NCBI GenBank assembly: GCA_029054245.1
Contig: JAIDFQ010000042.1
Coordinates: forward strand, 248,001-312,000
Reading direction: 5' to 3'
Length of the DNA: 64,000 nt
Source: Lachnospiraceae bacterium
Lineage (GTDB): Bacteria; Bacillota; Clostridia; Lachnospirales; Lachnospiraceae
The notes beneath the pieces were generated by a model, which was given only the letters and a program-made list of their open reading frames with translations, was not told the origin of the DNA and did not search any database. This document shows positions 25,315 through 32,982 of this stretch, in pieces. Positions within the stretch are counted from its first letter, which is position 1. Every line of letters begins with the position of its first letter. The translations under genes were made by a program, and so were the position numbers.

Positions 25315-27696
25315 TCAATCCTTGAATGTTACAATTGTGACACCTGCGTCACCTTCTCCGTACTCGCCAAGACGGTAGGACTTGACGTACTTGACTCGTT
25401 TTAAATGGCTTTGGACGGCGCTCCTTAGGGCGCCAGTTCCTTTGCCGTGGACTACCCTTACAGTAGAAAGATGGGCAAGATAGGCGTCGTCCAGATATTT
25501 ATCCAGTTCTGAAAGGGCTTCGTCTACGGTTTTGCCCAGTAAATTGATTTCTGAAGAAATACTGAAAGATTTTGACATTTTTACCTTGCTAGTATGGCTC
25601 CTTTGCAGGGAGGCAAGTCCGGTGGGCGTTTCGTCTGCAAGCAGCGCAAGATCCTTTATATTTGCCTGAGAACGCATGATGCCGCACTGCACAAAGAGAT
25701 TGCCCCTGTGGTCGGGAAGGGTGCTTACGGTTCCCTTAAGCCCCATGGAAAGAATTTTGACATTATCCCCTACTTTGAGCTGTTCGGGTTTTAGTTGCTT
25801 TTCTTTTTGGGGTTCTTTTGTTTTCAGCGCCAGCTTGTCGTTTTTGCGGTTGATTTCGCCGCGCAGGCGTTCTCTGGTCTTTTCTAAATCTTTTAACGAG
25901 GCGCCAGGACCTGCTTTCTGGTAGATGCGGATGGTCTCGTCGGCTACGCTTTTTGCTTCCTGCAAAATCTCTCTTGCCTGTTCGTTTGCTTCCCGCAGGA
26001 TGCGTTCCTTGGCGTTGTCTATTTTTTCATTTTTTGCCTGTAGTTTTTCTTTTAGGGATTTCACCTCTTCTTTGTAAGAGGCAATCTCGAGGCGTTCCTT
26101 TTCTATGGTGATGCGGCTCTTATCAAGATCTGTGAGCAAATCTTCAAAGCTTTTATCTTCAGTGGTGATTTGGGTTTTAGCAGCTTCTATGATAAAATCA
26201 GGCAGTCCCAGCTTGGAAGAAATGGCAAAGGCATTACTCTTTCCGGGAATACCAATCAGGAGCCTGTAAGTGGGCGCTAATGTTTCCACGTTAAACTCAC
26301 AGCAGGCATTCTCCACAAAATCTGTGGACAGTGCATATACCTTAAGTTCGCTGTAATGAGTGGTTGCCATGGTGCGGATGCCGCGGGTATGCAAATGATC
26401 CAAAATGGCAATGGCAAGGGCGGCGCCTTCCGTGGGATCGGTGCCTGCACCTAATTCATCGAACAGACACAAAGAATTTTCATCTGCATTTTTTAAAATA
26501 GAAACAATGCTGGTCATGTGGGAGGAAAAGGTGCTAAGGTTTTGTTCAATACTCTGTTCATCCCCGATATCGGCATAAACTTCGGTAAAAATGGAAAGTT
26601 CAGACCGATCCAGAGCCGGAATGTGAAGTCCTGCCTGTCCCATCAGTGTAAAGAGCCCTACCGTTTTTAAGGAAACGGTCTTACCGCCTGTGTTAGGACC
26701 TGTTACCACAAGCAGATCGAATTCTTTTCCCAGATGGATATCAATGGGAACAACTTTTTTGGGAGGAAGAAGGGGATGCCGCCCTTTTCGGATATGAATG
26801 TAATGTTCCGTATTGAAAAGGGGCATAGTGGCATTCTCATCCATGGCAAGGGATGCCTTTGCAAACACGAAATCAAGATACGTCATAATCCGCTGATCTT
26901 CCGAAATTTCCCAAATATGTTCGCCCGCCTGTGCGCTTAAATCTGCCAGAACAGCTTCGATTTCTTCTTTTTCCTTAATGGCAAGTTCTTTTAACTGGTT
27001 ATTGAGATTGACAATGGCAGCAGGTTCAATAAAGAAGGTGGAACCGGTGGAAGACTGATCGTGCACCATACCGGGCACCTGACTTTTGTACTCTGCTTTG
27101 ACGGGAATACAGTATCTGTTATCCCTCATGGTAATGACTGCATCCTGCAGATAACTCCGGTAGGAACCGTTTACCATGCTGGAAAGCTGTGAGTGGATCT
27201 TATCGCCGGTAAGCACAATTGAACGTCTTACATGCTTAAGCCCCGGACTTGCATCATCGGCAATCTCTTCTTCCGAGAGAATACAGCGGTTGATTTCAGC
27301 GGAGAGTGAAGAAAGCGGTTCTAATGCCTGGAAGTAAGCAGTCAGCGTCGTTTCCTTGTCCTCATCCCGGGTGCTCTTGCTATAAGCCTTTATCCGGCTT
27401 ACATTGCTAAGAAGTCCTGCAATTTTTAAGAGTTCCGGCGCAGAGAGCGCGCTTCCAATTTCCAGACTCCGCAGTGCCATGGAAACATCCCGGTTTCCGC
27501 CAAAAGAAGTCGATCCCTTGGAAAAAAGCATGGATAAGGCATCCGCAGTCTCCTGCTGGGAAGTCCTGATTGCGGATAAGTCTGTCTGTGGTCTCAATTC
27601 CAGACATAATGCCCGTCCTGGCGCAGAGGATGCTTTTTCTGCTAATAAATCAATGATTTTTGTATATTCTAATGTGTGTAAAACTTTTTCGTTCAT
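25315..27696 (-). CDS. mutS2: Endonuclease MutS2 (with Smr domain)
   Basis: About 793 residues from the ATG at 27696. The frame remains open to 27804, but that stretch spans the promoter and a palindromic repeat, while AGGTCAGG precedes 27696. MutS2 suppresses homologous recombination in some bacteria and acts as a collided-ribosome splitting ATPase in Bacillus. Visible: the clamp/core region, Walker A VVTGPNTGGKTVS, Walker B LCLFDELGAGTDPTEG, the ATPase segment ATTHYSELK, a long coiled coil (~residues 510-620), a KOW-like segment, and the C-terminal Smr nuclease domain with VRVVHGKGTGALR. All parts are intact and the length is standard. Confidence 0.96.
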   Translation of the reverse strand: MNEKVLHTLEYTKIIDLLAEKASSAPGRALCLELRPQTDLSAIRTSQQETADALSMLFSKGSTSFGGNRDVSMALRSLEIGSALSAPELLKIAGLLSNVSRIKAYSKSTRDEDKETTLTAYFQALEPLSSLSAEINRCILSEEEIADDASPGLKHVRRSIVLTGDKIHSQLSSMVNGSYRSYLQDAVITMRDNRYCIPVKAEYKSQVPGMVHDQSSTGSTFFIEPAAIVNLNNQLKELAIKEKEEIEAVLADLSAQAGEHIWEISEDQRIMTYLDFVFAKASLAMDENATMPLFNTEHYIHIRKGRHPLLPPKKVVPIDIHLGKEFDLLVVTGPNTGGKTVSLKTVGLFTLMGQAGLHIPALDRSELSIFTEVYADIGDEQSIEQNLSTFSSHMTSIVSILKNADENSLCLFDELGAGTDPTEGAALAIAILDHLHTRGIRTMATTHYSELKVYALSTDFVENACCEFNVETLAPTYRLLIGIPGKSNAFAISSKLGLPDFIIEAAKTQITTEDKSFEDLLTDLDKSRITIEKERLEIASYKEEVKSLKEKLQAKNEKIDNAKERILREANEQAREILQEAKSVADETIRIYQKAGPGASLKDLEKTRERLRGEINRKNDKLALKTKEPQKEKQLKPEQLKVGDNVKILSMGLKGTVSTLPDHRGNLFVQCGIMRSQANIKDLALLADETPTGLASLQRSHTSKVKMSKSFSISSEINLLGKTVDEALSELDKYLDDAYLAHLSTVRVVHGKGTGALRSAVQSHLKRVKYVKSYRLGEYGEGDAGVTIVTFKD

Positions 27697-27735
27697 AAAA
27701 AACCTGACCTTTACTGTTTTTGGCTGTTTCCCATA

Positions 27736-27744
27736 AGTATAGCA
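27736..27744 (-). promoter_or_regulatory. Extended -10 promoter element for mutS2
   Basis: On the minus strand TGCTATACT (complement of 27736-27744) is an extended -10 box ~40 nt before the mutS2 ATG. The -35 match is poor (TAGTTT at 17 nt), as expected for this promoter type. Confidence 0.4.
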
Positions 27745-27764
27745 TACTTTTGGGCAGTAAACTA

Positions 27765-27838
27765 GTAACAGTTCAACCTTACCGCATAGAACCGCCCACG
27801 CCATAAGCGCTCAGGCGGTTCTATGCGGTAAGGCGAAC
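27765..27838. repeat. Palindromic intergenic repeat with perfect 20-bp arms
   Basis: Arms 27777-27796 and 27814-27833 are perfect reverse complements (20 bp, containing CCGCATAGAACCGCC), with a 17-nt loop. The outer part GTTC...GAAC extends the stem after a bulge. The left flank GTAACAGTTCAACCTTAC (27765-27782) recurs with one mismatch at 31695-31712. It lies between the divergent mutS2 and the 27914 gene. Confidence 0.9.
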
Positions 27839-27851
27839 TATGACCTTGGCA

Positions 27852-27880
27852 TTGCATTCCCAATCTGGGTTTGTTAAAAT
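27852..27880 (+). promoter_or_regulatory. Sigma-A promoter for the DUF6056 gene
   Basis: TTGCAT at 27852-27857, a 17-nt spacer and TAAAAT at 27875-27880, ~33 nt before the GTG start. Confidence 0.55.
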
Positions 27881-27913
27881 AGGATATCGGATTGCAGAAG
27901 AAAGGGATAAAAC

Positions 27914-29311
27914 GTGGCGGCTTTTGTAGAGAGACATAGAAAACATATATTTTGGTTTATTTTGGCAATCGCATTTCTTATGATTTTTGCGTATAATGCT
28001 TTGACTCCTTATATGTCAGATGATTATGCTTATGCGATAGAGGTGAGAAAGGCAGACTCTATCTGGGATTTAGTAAAACAGCAGTATGGGGAGTATTTGT
28101 CTAACAGCGGGAGAATCATTGGGCAGTTTAATGTGCGGCTATCGTTGGCGGTGGACAAGCAGGTATTTAATGTGGTGAACAGCTTGATGTTTATTGCGCT
28201 GGTTTTGCTGATGTATGTTAATATCCGCCGCAAAAGGAAATATGATCTTTTTGCCCTTCTGCTTATTATAACCTTTTTGTGGAGATTTACAGTCAGTTTT
28301 GGGCAGACGATGTTGTGGATTTGCGGGGCATGTAATTATCTCTGGGGCAGTGTGTTTATTTTGGGATTTGTTACGTTGTATCGATATTTTTTGGAGCATC
28401 CGGAGAAGATAAAGCATACCTGGGCTTTGGCGGCAGGAATGTTTTTCTTTGGCGTGCTTGCCGGATGGTGCAATGAAAATACTTCTGGCGGCGGTCTTTT
28501 GCTGGCGCTTATGTTTGGGTTTAATTTCTGGCGGAATAAGAAAAAAGCAGGCAAAAAGGGTCTTTATCCGTTTATGTTATCCGGTGTTATAGGGATGTGC
28601 TGCGGTATTTTGGGAATGGTATCTGCGCCCGGTGTAAGGAGCAGAAGTGAGGTTATGTCAGAGGGAGCCTATACTGGTATAGTGGGTTTTATTTCCAGGA
28701 TATATAAGATTACGCTTAATATAAGGGAATTGTTTTTTGCTGTTATGATTCTTACAACGATTGCATTGGTATTTTTGGCGCTTCAAAAAAGGTTGGGCAG
28801 CTGGCAGCAGATACGGGAAAATGAAACGATTTTGTTTCTGGTTGCGGCGGTGGCGACAAGCTACGCTCTTGCAATTGCACCGACTCCTATGAACAGGGCA
28901 TTTTTTGGGGCTGGGATCTTTCTGTTTCTTGCCTGTATTCAGGGAATTACAGATATGGCGCAGATGGAATTGGCAGTAAGAGCGGCGAAATACAGCCTGG
29001 TCAGTATTTTATGTGTGTGGTTGTTCTTTACCTACCTGGATAATTTGGTCAATCTGGCAAGGATTTATCGAGAAGAGCAGGAAAGGATCGGCATGATACA
29101 AGCGGATAAGGCGGATCCAAATGGGGACGGTATCGTGGTGGTTCCTAAATTGCGGGAAGAATTTCAGAATCCCTACAGCAATCTTCATGAGTCAGATCTT
29201 GAGGATGATAAGGAATATTGGATTAATTTGTTTTATGAAGTCTATTATGATGTTGGTAATATTACTGCAATCCCGAGGGATGAATGGAATGAACAATATG
29301 GGGAAAAGTAA
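27914..29311 (+). CDS. DUF6056 family polytopic membrane protein
   Basis: A 465-residue integral membrane protein with about ten hydrophobic segments, starting at GTG 27914 after AGAAAGGGATAAAAC. The early motif YMSDDYAYA just after the first membrane helix, and the later NENTSGGGLLLAL segment, are typical of DUF6056, a GT-C-like fold in which acidic residues after TM1 may be catalytic. The C-terminal ~90 residues are soluble and extracytoplasmic. Glycosyltransfer to surface polymers is an inference from fold resemblance only. The next gene begins 3 bp after its stop, so the two form a unit with a radical SAM protein. Confidence 0.75.
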   Translation: MAAFVERHRKHIFWFILAIAFLMIFAYNALTPYMSDDYAYAIEVRKADSIWDLVKQQYGEYLSNSGRIIGQFNVRLSLAVDKQVFNVVNSLMFIALVLLMYVNIRRKRKYDLFALLLIITFLWRFTVSFGQTMLWICGACNYLWGSVFILGFVTLYRYFLEHPEKIKHTWALAAGMFFFGVLAGWCNENTSGGGLLLALMFGFNFWRNKKKAGKKGLYPFMLSGVIGMCCGILGMVSAPGVRSRSEVMSEGAYTGIVGFISRIYKITLNIRELFFAVMILTTIALVFLALQKRLGSWQQIRENETILFLVAAVATSYALAIAPTPMNRAFFGAGIFLFLACIQGITDMAQMELAVRAAKYSLVSILCVWLFFTYLDNLVNLARIYREEQERIGMIQADKADPNGDGIVVVPKLREEFQNPYSNLHESDLEDDKEYWINLFYEVYYDVGNITAIPRDEWNEQYGEK

Positions 29312-29314
29312 TAT

Positions 29315-30235
29315 ATGAAGCAGTATGACTTAAGTGGCAGTCCGTGTAATCTGTGCCCTAGAGAATGCATGGCAGAGAGAGAAAAGGGGCAAAAGGGCTA
29401 TTGTCTTTCGGACAGCAGGATTTTTGTTGCCAGAGCTGCCCTCCATATGTGGGAGGAACCGTGCATATCGGGCAGTCAGGGTTCTGGAACGGTGTTCTTT
29501 TCGGGATGTAATCTAAGGTGTGTCTATTGTCAGAATTATGAGATTGCACGCGGTAGGAGAGGAAGGCAGGTTTCCATTGAAGAGCTTTCGGAAATTTTTC
29601 TTACATTGCAGGACAGAGGGGCTGCCAATGTGAATCTTGTCACGCCGGATCATTATGCGGTCCAAATTGCCGAAGCGGTTTATGCGGCACGTAAGAAGGG
29701 ACTGTCCCTTGCGATTGTATATAATGGAAGCGGTTATGAGAAACGGGATGCGATTAAGAGCCTGTCGGGAATAGTAGATATATTTTTGACAGATTTCAAG
29801 TATATGGATGAGGGGTTAGCTGAAAAGTATTCAAAGGCGCCGGATTATCCTGCTGTTGCGAAAGGTGCATTGGAGGAGATGGTCAAGATAACAGGAGAGC
29901 CTGTTTTTGACGTAAACGGTATGATGAAGAGGGGAACGATTGTAAGGCATCTCCTGCTCCCAGGCCACAAGAAAAATGCCAAGGATGTTTTGCGGTATGT
30001 ATATGAAACCTATGGGGACAGGATATATGTTAGTCTGATGAACCAGTACACACCTTTTGAGAGACTGAAAGGAAATTCTGAATATAAAGAGCTTTGCAGA
30101 AAGGTCACGAAGAGAGAATATGAGTCGGTAGTGGATTTCGCGATAGAATTAGGGATCCGTAATGCTTTTATCCAGGAAGGAGATACGGCAAAGGAGAGTT
30201 TTATACCGGAGTTTGATATAAATTTTAATGTATAA
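29315..30235 (+). CDS. Radical SAM protein, PflX/COG1313 type
   Basis: A 306-residue radical SAM enzyme. An N-terminal Cys cluster (SPCNLCPRECMAER, then GYCLSD) precedes the radical SAM motif GCNLRCVYCQNYEI near residues 67-80, whose three cysteines bind the SAM [4Fe-4S] cluster. LSGIVDIFLTDFKYMDEG and VRHLLLPGHKKNAKDVL are characteristic of the COG1313 group, annotated as pyruvate-formate-lyase-activating-like but without a proven substrate. No glycyl-radical enzyme gene is nearby. It begins 3 bp after the DUF6056 gene. Function is open. Confidence 0.85.
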   Translation: MKQYDLSGSPCNLCPRECMAEREKGQKGYCLSDSRIFVARAALHMWEEPCISGSQGSGTVFFSGCNLRCVYCQNYEIARGRRGRQVSIEELSEIFLTLQDRGAANVNLVTPDHYAVQIAEAVYAARKKGLSLAIVYNGSGYEKRDAIKSLSGIVDIFLTDFKYMDEGLAEKYSKAPDYPAVAKGALEEMVKITGEPVFDVNGMMKRGTIVRHLLLPGHKKNAKDVLRYVYETYGDRIYVSLMNQYTPFERLKGNSEYKELCRKVTKREYESVVDFAIELGIRNAFIQEGDTAKESFIPEFDINFNV

Positions 30236-30302
30236 TAAACCTTCTTTTACAAATAATAGTACAAGAGCAATTTTTTACTATTAGAGTAAATGGAGGTTTA
30301 TT
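30234..30302 (+). promoter_or_regulatory. Long leader hairpin that covers the spoVT ribosome binding site
   Basis: AATAAACCTTCTTTTAC (30234-30250) pairs with GTAAATGGAGGTTTATT (30286-30302) with two mismatches. Inside it TAATAGT (30254-30260) pairs with ACTATTA (30277-30283). The right arm contains the GGAGG of spoVT. The tail TTTATTTTTATG also makes it terminator-like for the upstream gene. Confidence 0.6.
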
Positions 30303-30305
30303 TTT

Positions 30306-30851
30306 ATGAAAGCGACAGGCATTGTCAGACGGATAGATGATTTAGGCCGTATTGTAATACCCAAGGAAATTAGACGGACCCTCCGAATCAGGGAAAGCGA
30401 TCCGCTGGAAATATTTACTGACAGAGAGGGAGAAATAATTTTAAAAAAATATTCTCCCATTGGCGAAATGAATACCTTTGCAAAGCAATATGCGGAAAGT
30501 CTTGCGCAGGTATCGGGAAGGACTGCTCTTATTGCAGACAGGGATCAGTTCATTGCGGTGTCAGGGGGGTTTAAGAGCATTCTGGGAAAGTCAATCAGCA
30601 AGGAGCTGGAGGAAAAATTGAATAAGAGGGAAATGGTCATTGCGTCAAAAGACGATACAAATTTCATTCCCATTACGCAGGATGTGACGGATGAATTTGA
30701 ACAGGAGGCAATCAGCCCGATTATCTGTGAGGGAGATATTATCGGCGGTGTGGTTCTGATTGATAACGGGGAAAAAGGGAAAATGGGCGAAGTGGAACAA
30801 AAGCTGGTACAGTCAGCGTCAGGATTTCTTGGAAGACAGATGGAGCAATGA
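30306..30851 (+). CDS. spoVT: Stage V sporulation protein T (AbrB/GAF regulator)
   Basis: A 181-residue sporulation regulator, active in the forespore in Bacillus where it tunes sigma-G genes. The N-terminal swapped-hairpin AbrB domain is canonical (MKATGIVRRIDDLGRIVIPK, then RRTLRIRESDPLEIF), and the C-terminal ~120 residues form the GAF-like domain (TALIADRDQFIAVSGG, PIICEGDIIGGVVLI). Length matches SpoVT rather than the shorter AbrB. It indicates a spore-forming lineage. The SD lies inside a long hairpin (30234-30302). Confidence 0.95.
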   Translation: MKATGIVRRIDDLGRIVIPKEIRRTLRIRESDPLEIFTDREGEIILKKYSPIGEMNTFAKQYAESLAQVSGRTALIADRDQFIAVSGGFKSILGKSISKELEEKLNKREMVIASKDDTNFIPITQDVTDEFEQEAISPIICEGDIIGGVVLIDNGEKGKMGEVEQKLVQSASGFLGRQMEQ

Positions 30852-30867
30852 GCAGCTCAAAATCCGC

Positions 30868-30915
30868 ATAAAAACAAACATTCAGCTTGATCGTTGGATG
30901 CAGGCTGAATGTTTG
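30868..30915 (-). terminator. Terminator of the minus-strand C39-like gene
   Basis: A 12-bp perfect stem, CAAACATTCAGC (30875-30886) and GCTGAATGTTTG (30904-30915), is followed on the minus strand by TTTTTATGC. The plus side lacks a T-tract, so it mainly terminates the minus gene, though it may also stabilise the spoVT end. Confidence 0.75.
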
Positions 30916-30952
30916 ATATGCGTTTAGGGTGATGAAATCAGACAGGATGGCA

Positions 30953-31567
30953 TCACAATTTTGTAAGATCGGTGTTATACATGATAAGGGCATCCCGACA
31001 AGGCAATTCTCCCATCTCGTAGTAATCTCTGGAAGTGCGGTTTAACCGTTCCAAAGCGATGGAGCGGTTGGCTCTTTTGGGTTGATCATTGATAAAGGCG
31101 ATTTCTTCGGTGAAATATTCTTCGTCCAGTTCGGGGTCATCTTCTTCCTCATAAAAAGGATCAAAAAGAAGGACCCGGTCATTTTCTATCCCGGTTAAAA
31201 GTACATAATGTCCAACTTCAAGGTAAAGGAATAAAACCACAACACCGCCTTTTTTTAGTGCATTTGTTATGGGACTTTCAGCAGTCAGCGTCACCCTTTC
31301 TCCCGAATAATGCTCACAGTAAAGAGGAAAATGTTTGATGGCGCCAAAGTGATTTAGCCAATTCGTCACATAACTCATGGCGGCGGGTGAAGTGCCGCGT
31401 TTACAGAGCTCCCCCTCCTCGTTATAGGTATCCATGCAGTATAGCATAATAAATTTGATAATATCGGGGTAGATATCTTCTCTGTCAAAGAGATAGCGGA
31501 TTCCGTTTAAGATGGAAACCGGTCCGCAGTCGTATTCGGATGTTTGATAATTCAGCAGATTTTTCAT
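30953..31567 (-). CDS. C39-like cysteine peptidase domain protein
   Basis: About 204 residues from the ATG at 31567 (GAGAGGT upstream). The frame stays open to a TTG at 31687, but that TTG is the first half of a consensus -35 box, so the 40-residue extension is untranslated leader. The fold is papain-like C39: the Cys in YQTSEYDCGPVSILNGI near residue 15, the His in LEVGHYVLLTGI and Asp-Pro in LLFDPFYEEEDD form the expected Cys-His-Asp set. No signal peptide or transporter domain is present, so it appears cytoplasmic and stand-alone. It might cleave a peptide leader or be a non-peptidase relative. No substrate gene is next to it. Confidence 0.75.
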   Translation of the reverse strand: MKNLLNYQTSEYDCGPVSILNGIRYLFDREDIYPDIIKFIMLYCMDTYNEEGELCKRGTSPAAMSYVTNWLNHFGAIKHFPLYCEHYSGERVTLTAESPITNALKKGGVVVLFLYLEVGHYVLLTGIENDRVLLFDPFYEEEDDPELDEEYFTEEIAFINDQPKRANRSIALERLNRTSRDYYEMGELPCRDALIMYNTDLTKL

Positions 31568-31658
31568 TTTTGCCAGTACCTCTCCCGTTCGGGCATTTTT
31601 GCTTCTAATACCTGCCCGCCGGTTTTTCTCAATGTATTGTATGTCAAAAAGTGATTGT

Positions 31659-31687
31659 ACTATAACGCCGTTTATATTGTTTGTCAA
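31659..31687 (-). promoter_or_regulatory. Sigma-A promoter for the C39-like gene
   Basis: On the minus strand TTGACA (complement of 31682-31687), a 17-nt spacer, then TATAGT (complement of 31659-31664). It fixes the downstream start choice at 31567. Confidence 0.8.
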
Positions 31688-31694
31688 GAATAAT

Positions 31695-31727
31695 GTAACC
31701 GTTCAACCTTACAGCTTTACCGTTACA
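31695..31727. repeat. GTAAC-GTTAC intergenic repeat upstream of cysK
   Basis: GTAACCGTTCAACCTTAC (31695-31712) differs at one base from 27765-27782, and the unit closes with CCGTTAC (to 31727). It lies between the divergent C39-like and cysK promoters. Confidence 0.65.
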
Positions 31728-31755
31728 GAATAACAGTATCGTACTTAATAACTAG

Positions 31756-31784
31756 TTGACAACAAGTAAAAATTGGAATATAAT
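31756..31784 (+). promoter_or_regulatory. Consensus sigma-A promoter for cysK
   Basis: TTGACA at 31756-31761, 17-nt spacer, TATAAT at 31779-31784: a perfect match to consensus in both boxes. Confidence 0.88.
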
Positions 31785-31797
31785 ACAAAACATATTA

Positions 31798-31818
31798 TTC
31801 CTACTAATAAAGTAGGAA
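31798..31818 (+). promoter_or_regulatory. Inverted-repeat operator candidate before cysK
   Basis: TTCCTAC (31798-31804), 7-nt AT spacer, GTAGGAA (31812-31818), placed 13 nt after the -10 box. The position suits a repressor. An Rrf2/CymR-type sulfur regulator is a reasonable but unproven candidate. Confidence 0.5.
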
Positions 31819-31857
31819 ATAAAATGGATGATTATTTTAAATAGAGGAGGAATTATT

Positions 31858-32796
31858 ATGAGCAAAGTAAAAGAAAGTGCATTGGATTTGGTTGGAAAAA
31901 CACCTATTATGAAACTGAATCGTTACGCTGAAAAAGCGGGCGTTACAAAGGCAGTTATTCTTGCCAAACTGGAATATTTAAATCCATCCGGTTCCGTGAA
32001 GGACCGTGTTGCCCTTGCGATGGTAGAGGATGCGGAAGAAAGAGGCATTTTGAAACCTGGAGCGGCGATTATTGAGCCCACATCCGGTAACACGGGTATA
32101 GGGCTGGCGGCGGTAGCAGCGGCAAAAGGGTATAGGGCGATTTTTACCCTGCCCGATACCATGAGCGTTGAGCGCAGAAATCTGCTGGCGGCTTACGGGG
32201 CAGAATTGGTGCTTACGGAGGGCGCTAAGGGAATGAAGGGAGCCATTGCAAAGGCAGAAGAACTGAGGAATTCTATTCCGGGTGCGGTGATTTTAGGGCA
32301 ATTTGTAAATCCGGCAAATCCTGCTGCGCACAGGAAGACGACAGGTCCTGAAATCTGGGAACAGACGGAGGGCAGGATCGATATCTTAGTGGCAGGCGTG
32401 GGAACCGGCGGAACCATTACCGGCGTCGGCGAATATTTGAAATCCCAAAACCCAGATATAAAGGTGGTGGCGGTAGAACCTGCTACCAGCCCAGTCTTGT
32501 CAGGAGGGGCGGCAGGAGCTCATAAGATACAGGGAATCGGTGCCGGGTTCGTACCGGAAGTGCTGAATGAAAAAGTTTATGATGAGATTCTTGCAATTGA
32601 AAATGAAGATGCTTTTGCGGAAGGAAAGGCATTTGCGGTGAGCGAAGGGATTCTGGTGGGAATTTCATCAGGTGCAGCGCTTAAAGCGGCTTCAATTCTG
32701 GCAAAAAGACCGGAGAATGAAGGAAAAGTCATTGTCGCTATTTTGCCGGATTCTGGGGACAGATATTTGTCTACGCCGCTGTTCGGCGGTAATTGA
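31858..32796 (+). CDS. cysK: Cysteine synthase A (O-acetylserine sulfhydrylase)
   Basis: A 312-residue PLP enzyme making L-cysteine from O-acetylserine and sulfide. The ATG at 31858 has GAGGAGGAATTATT upstream; the ATG at 31828 in the same frame lacks an SD and is rejected. Diagnostic motifs are YLNPSGSVKDRVAL with the PLP Lys, EPTSGNTGIGLAA (Asn loop), the PLP-phosphate loop GVGTGGTITGVGEYL, and the C-terminal GISSGAALKAA. Length is normal. cysE is not adjacent. A consensus promoter with a palindrome downstream suggests strong expression under repression. Confidence 0.97.
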   Translation: MSKVKESALDLVGKTPIMKLNRYAEKAGVTKAVILAKLEYLNPSGSVKDRVALAMVEDAEERGILKPGAAIIEPTSGNTGIGLAAVAAAKGYRAIFTLPDTMSVERRNLLAAYGAELVLTEGAKGMKGAIAKAEELRNSIPGAVILGQFVNPANPAAHRKTTGPEIWEQTEGRIDILVAGVGTGGTITGVGEYLKSQNPDIKVVAVEPATSPVLSGGAAGAHKIQGIGAGFVPEVLNEKVYDEILAIENEDAFAEGKAFAVSEGILVGISSGAALKAASILAKRPENEGKVIVAILPDSGDRYLSTPLFGGN

Positions 32797-32889
32797 CTAA
32801 AGGTCAATTGGTCGTATGAAGGAGGATTGGACTGACCTGTGAAAAGAAACTCAGTCCAGCCTGTTACTACGCATAATTATATGAAAATA

Positions 32890-32918
32890 TTGACATTTTT
32901 ATATAGTAACAGTATAAT
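32890..32918 (+). promoter_or_regulatory. Consensus sigma-A promoter for the peptide ABC operon
   Basis: TTGACA at 32890-32895, 17-nt spacer, TATAAT at 32913-32918. It should drive the solute-binding protein gene and the rest of the importer operon. Confidence 0.88.
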
Positions 32919-32982
32919 GAACCAACTATAAAAATTGTGCCGGAGGATTTGGCGTCCGGTATTGTATCATGGAGGAGATATT

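Noticed and set aside
27697-27804. N-terminal extension of MutS2
   Set aside because: It spans an extended -10 promoter and a palindromic repeat; family length is met from the ATG at 27696.
31568-31687. N-terminal extension of the C39-like protein starting at TTG 31687
   Set aside because: The TTG is the start of a TTGACA -35 box with TATAGT 17 nt on; a well-placed SD precedes the ATG at 31567.
32791-32858. Small stems after cysK (AATTGAC/GTCAATT and TGGACTGA/TCAGTCCA)
   Set aside because: Short stems without T-tracts; not convincing as terminators although the position is right.
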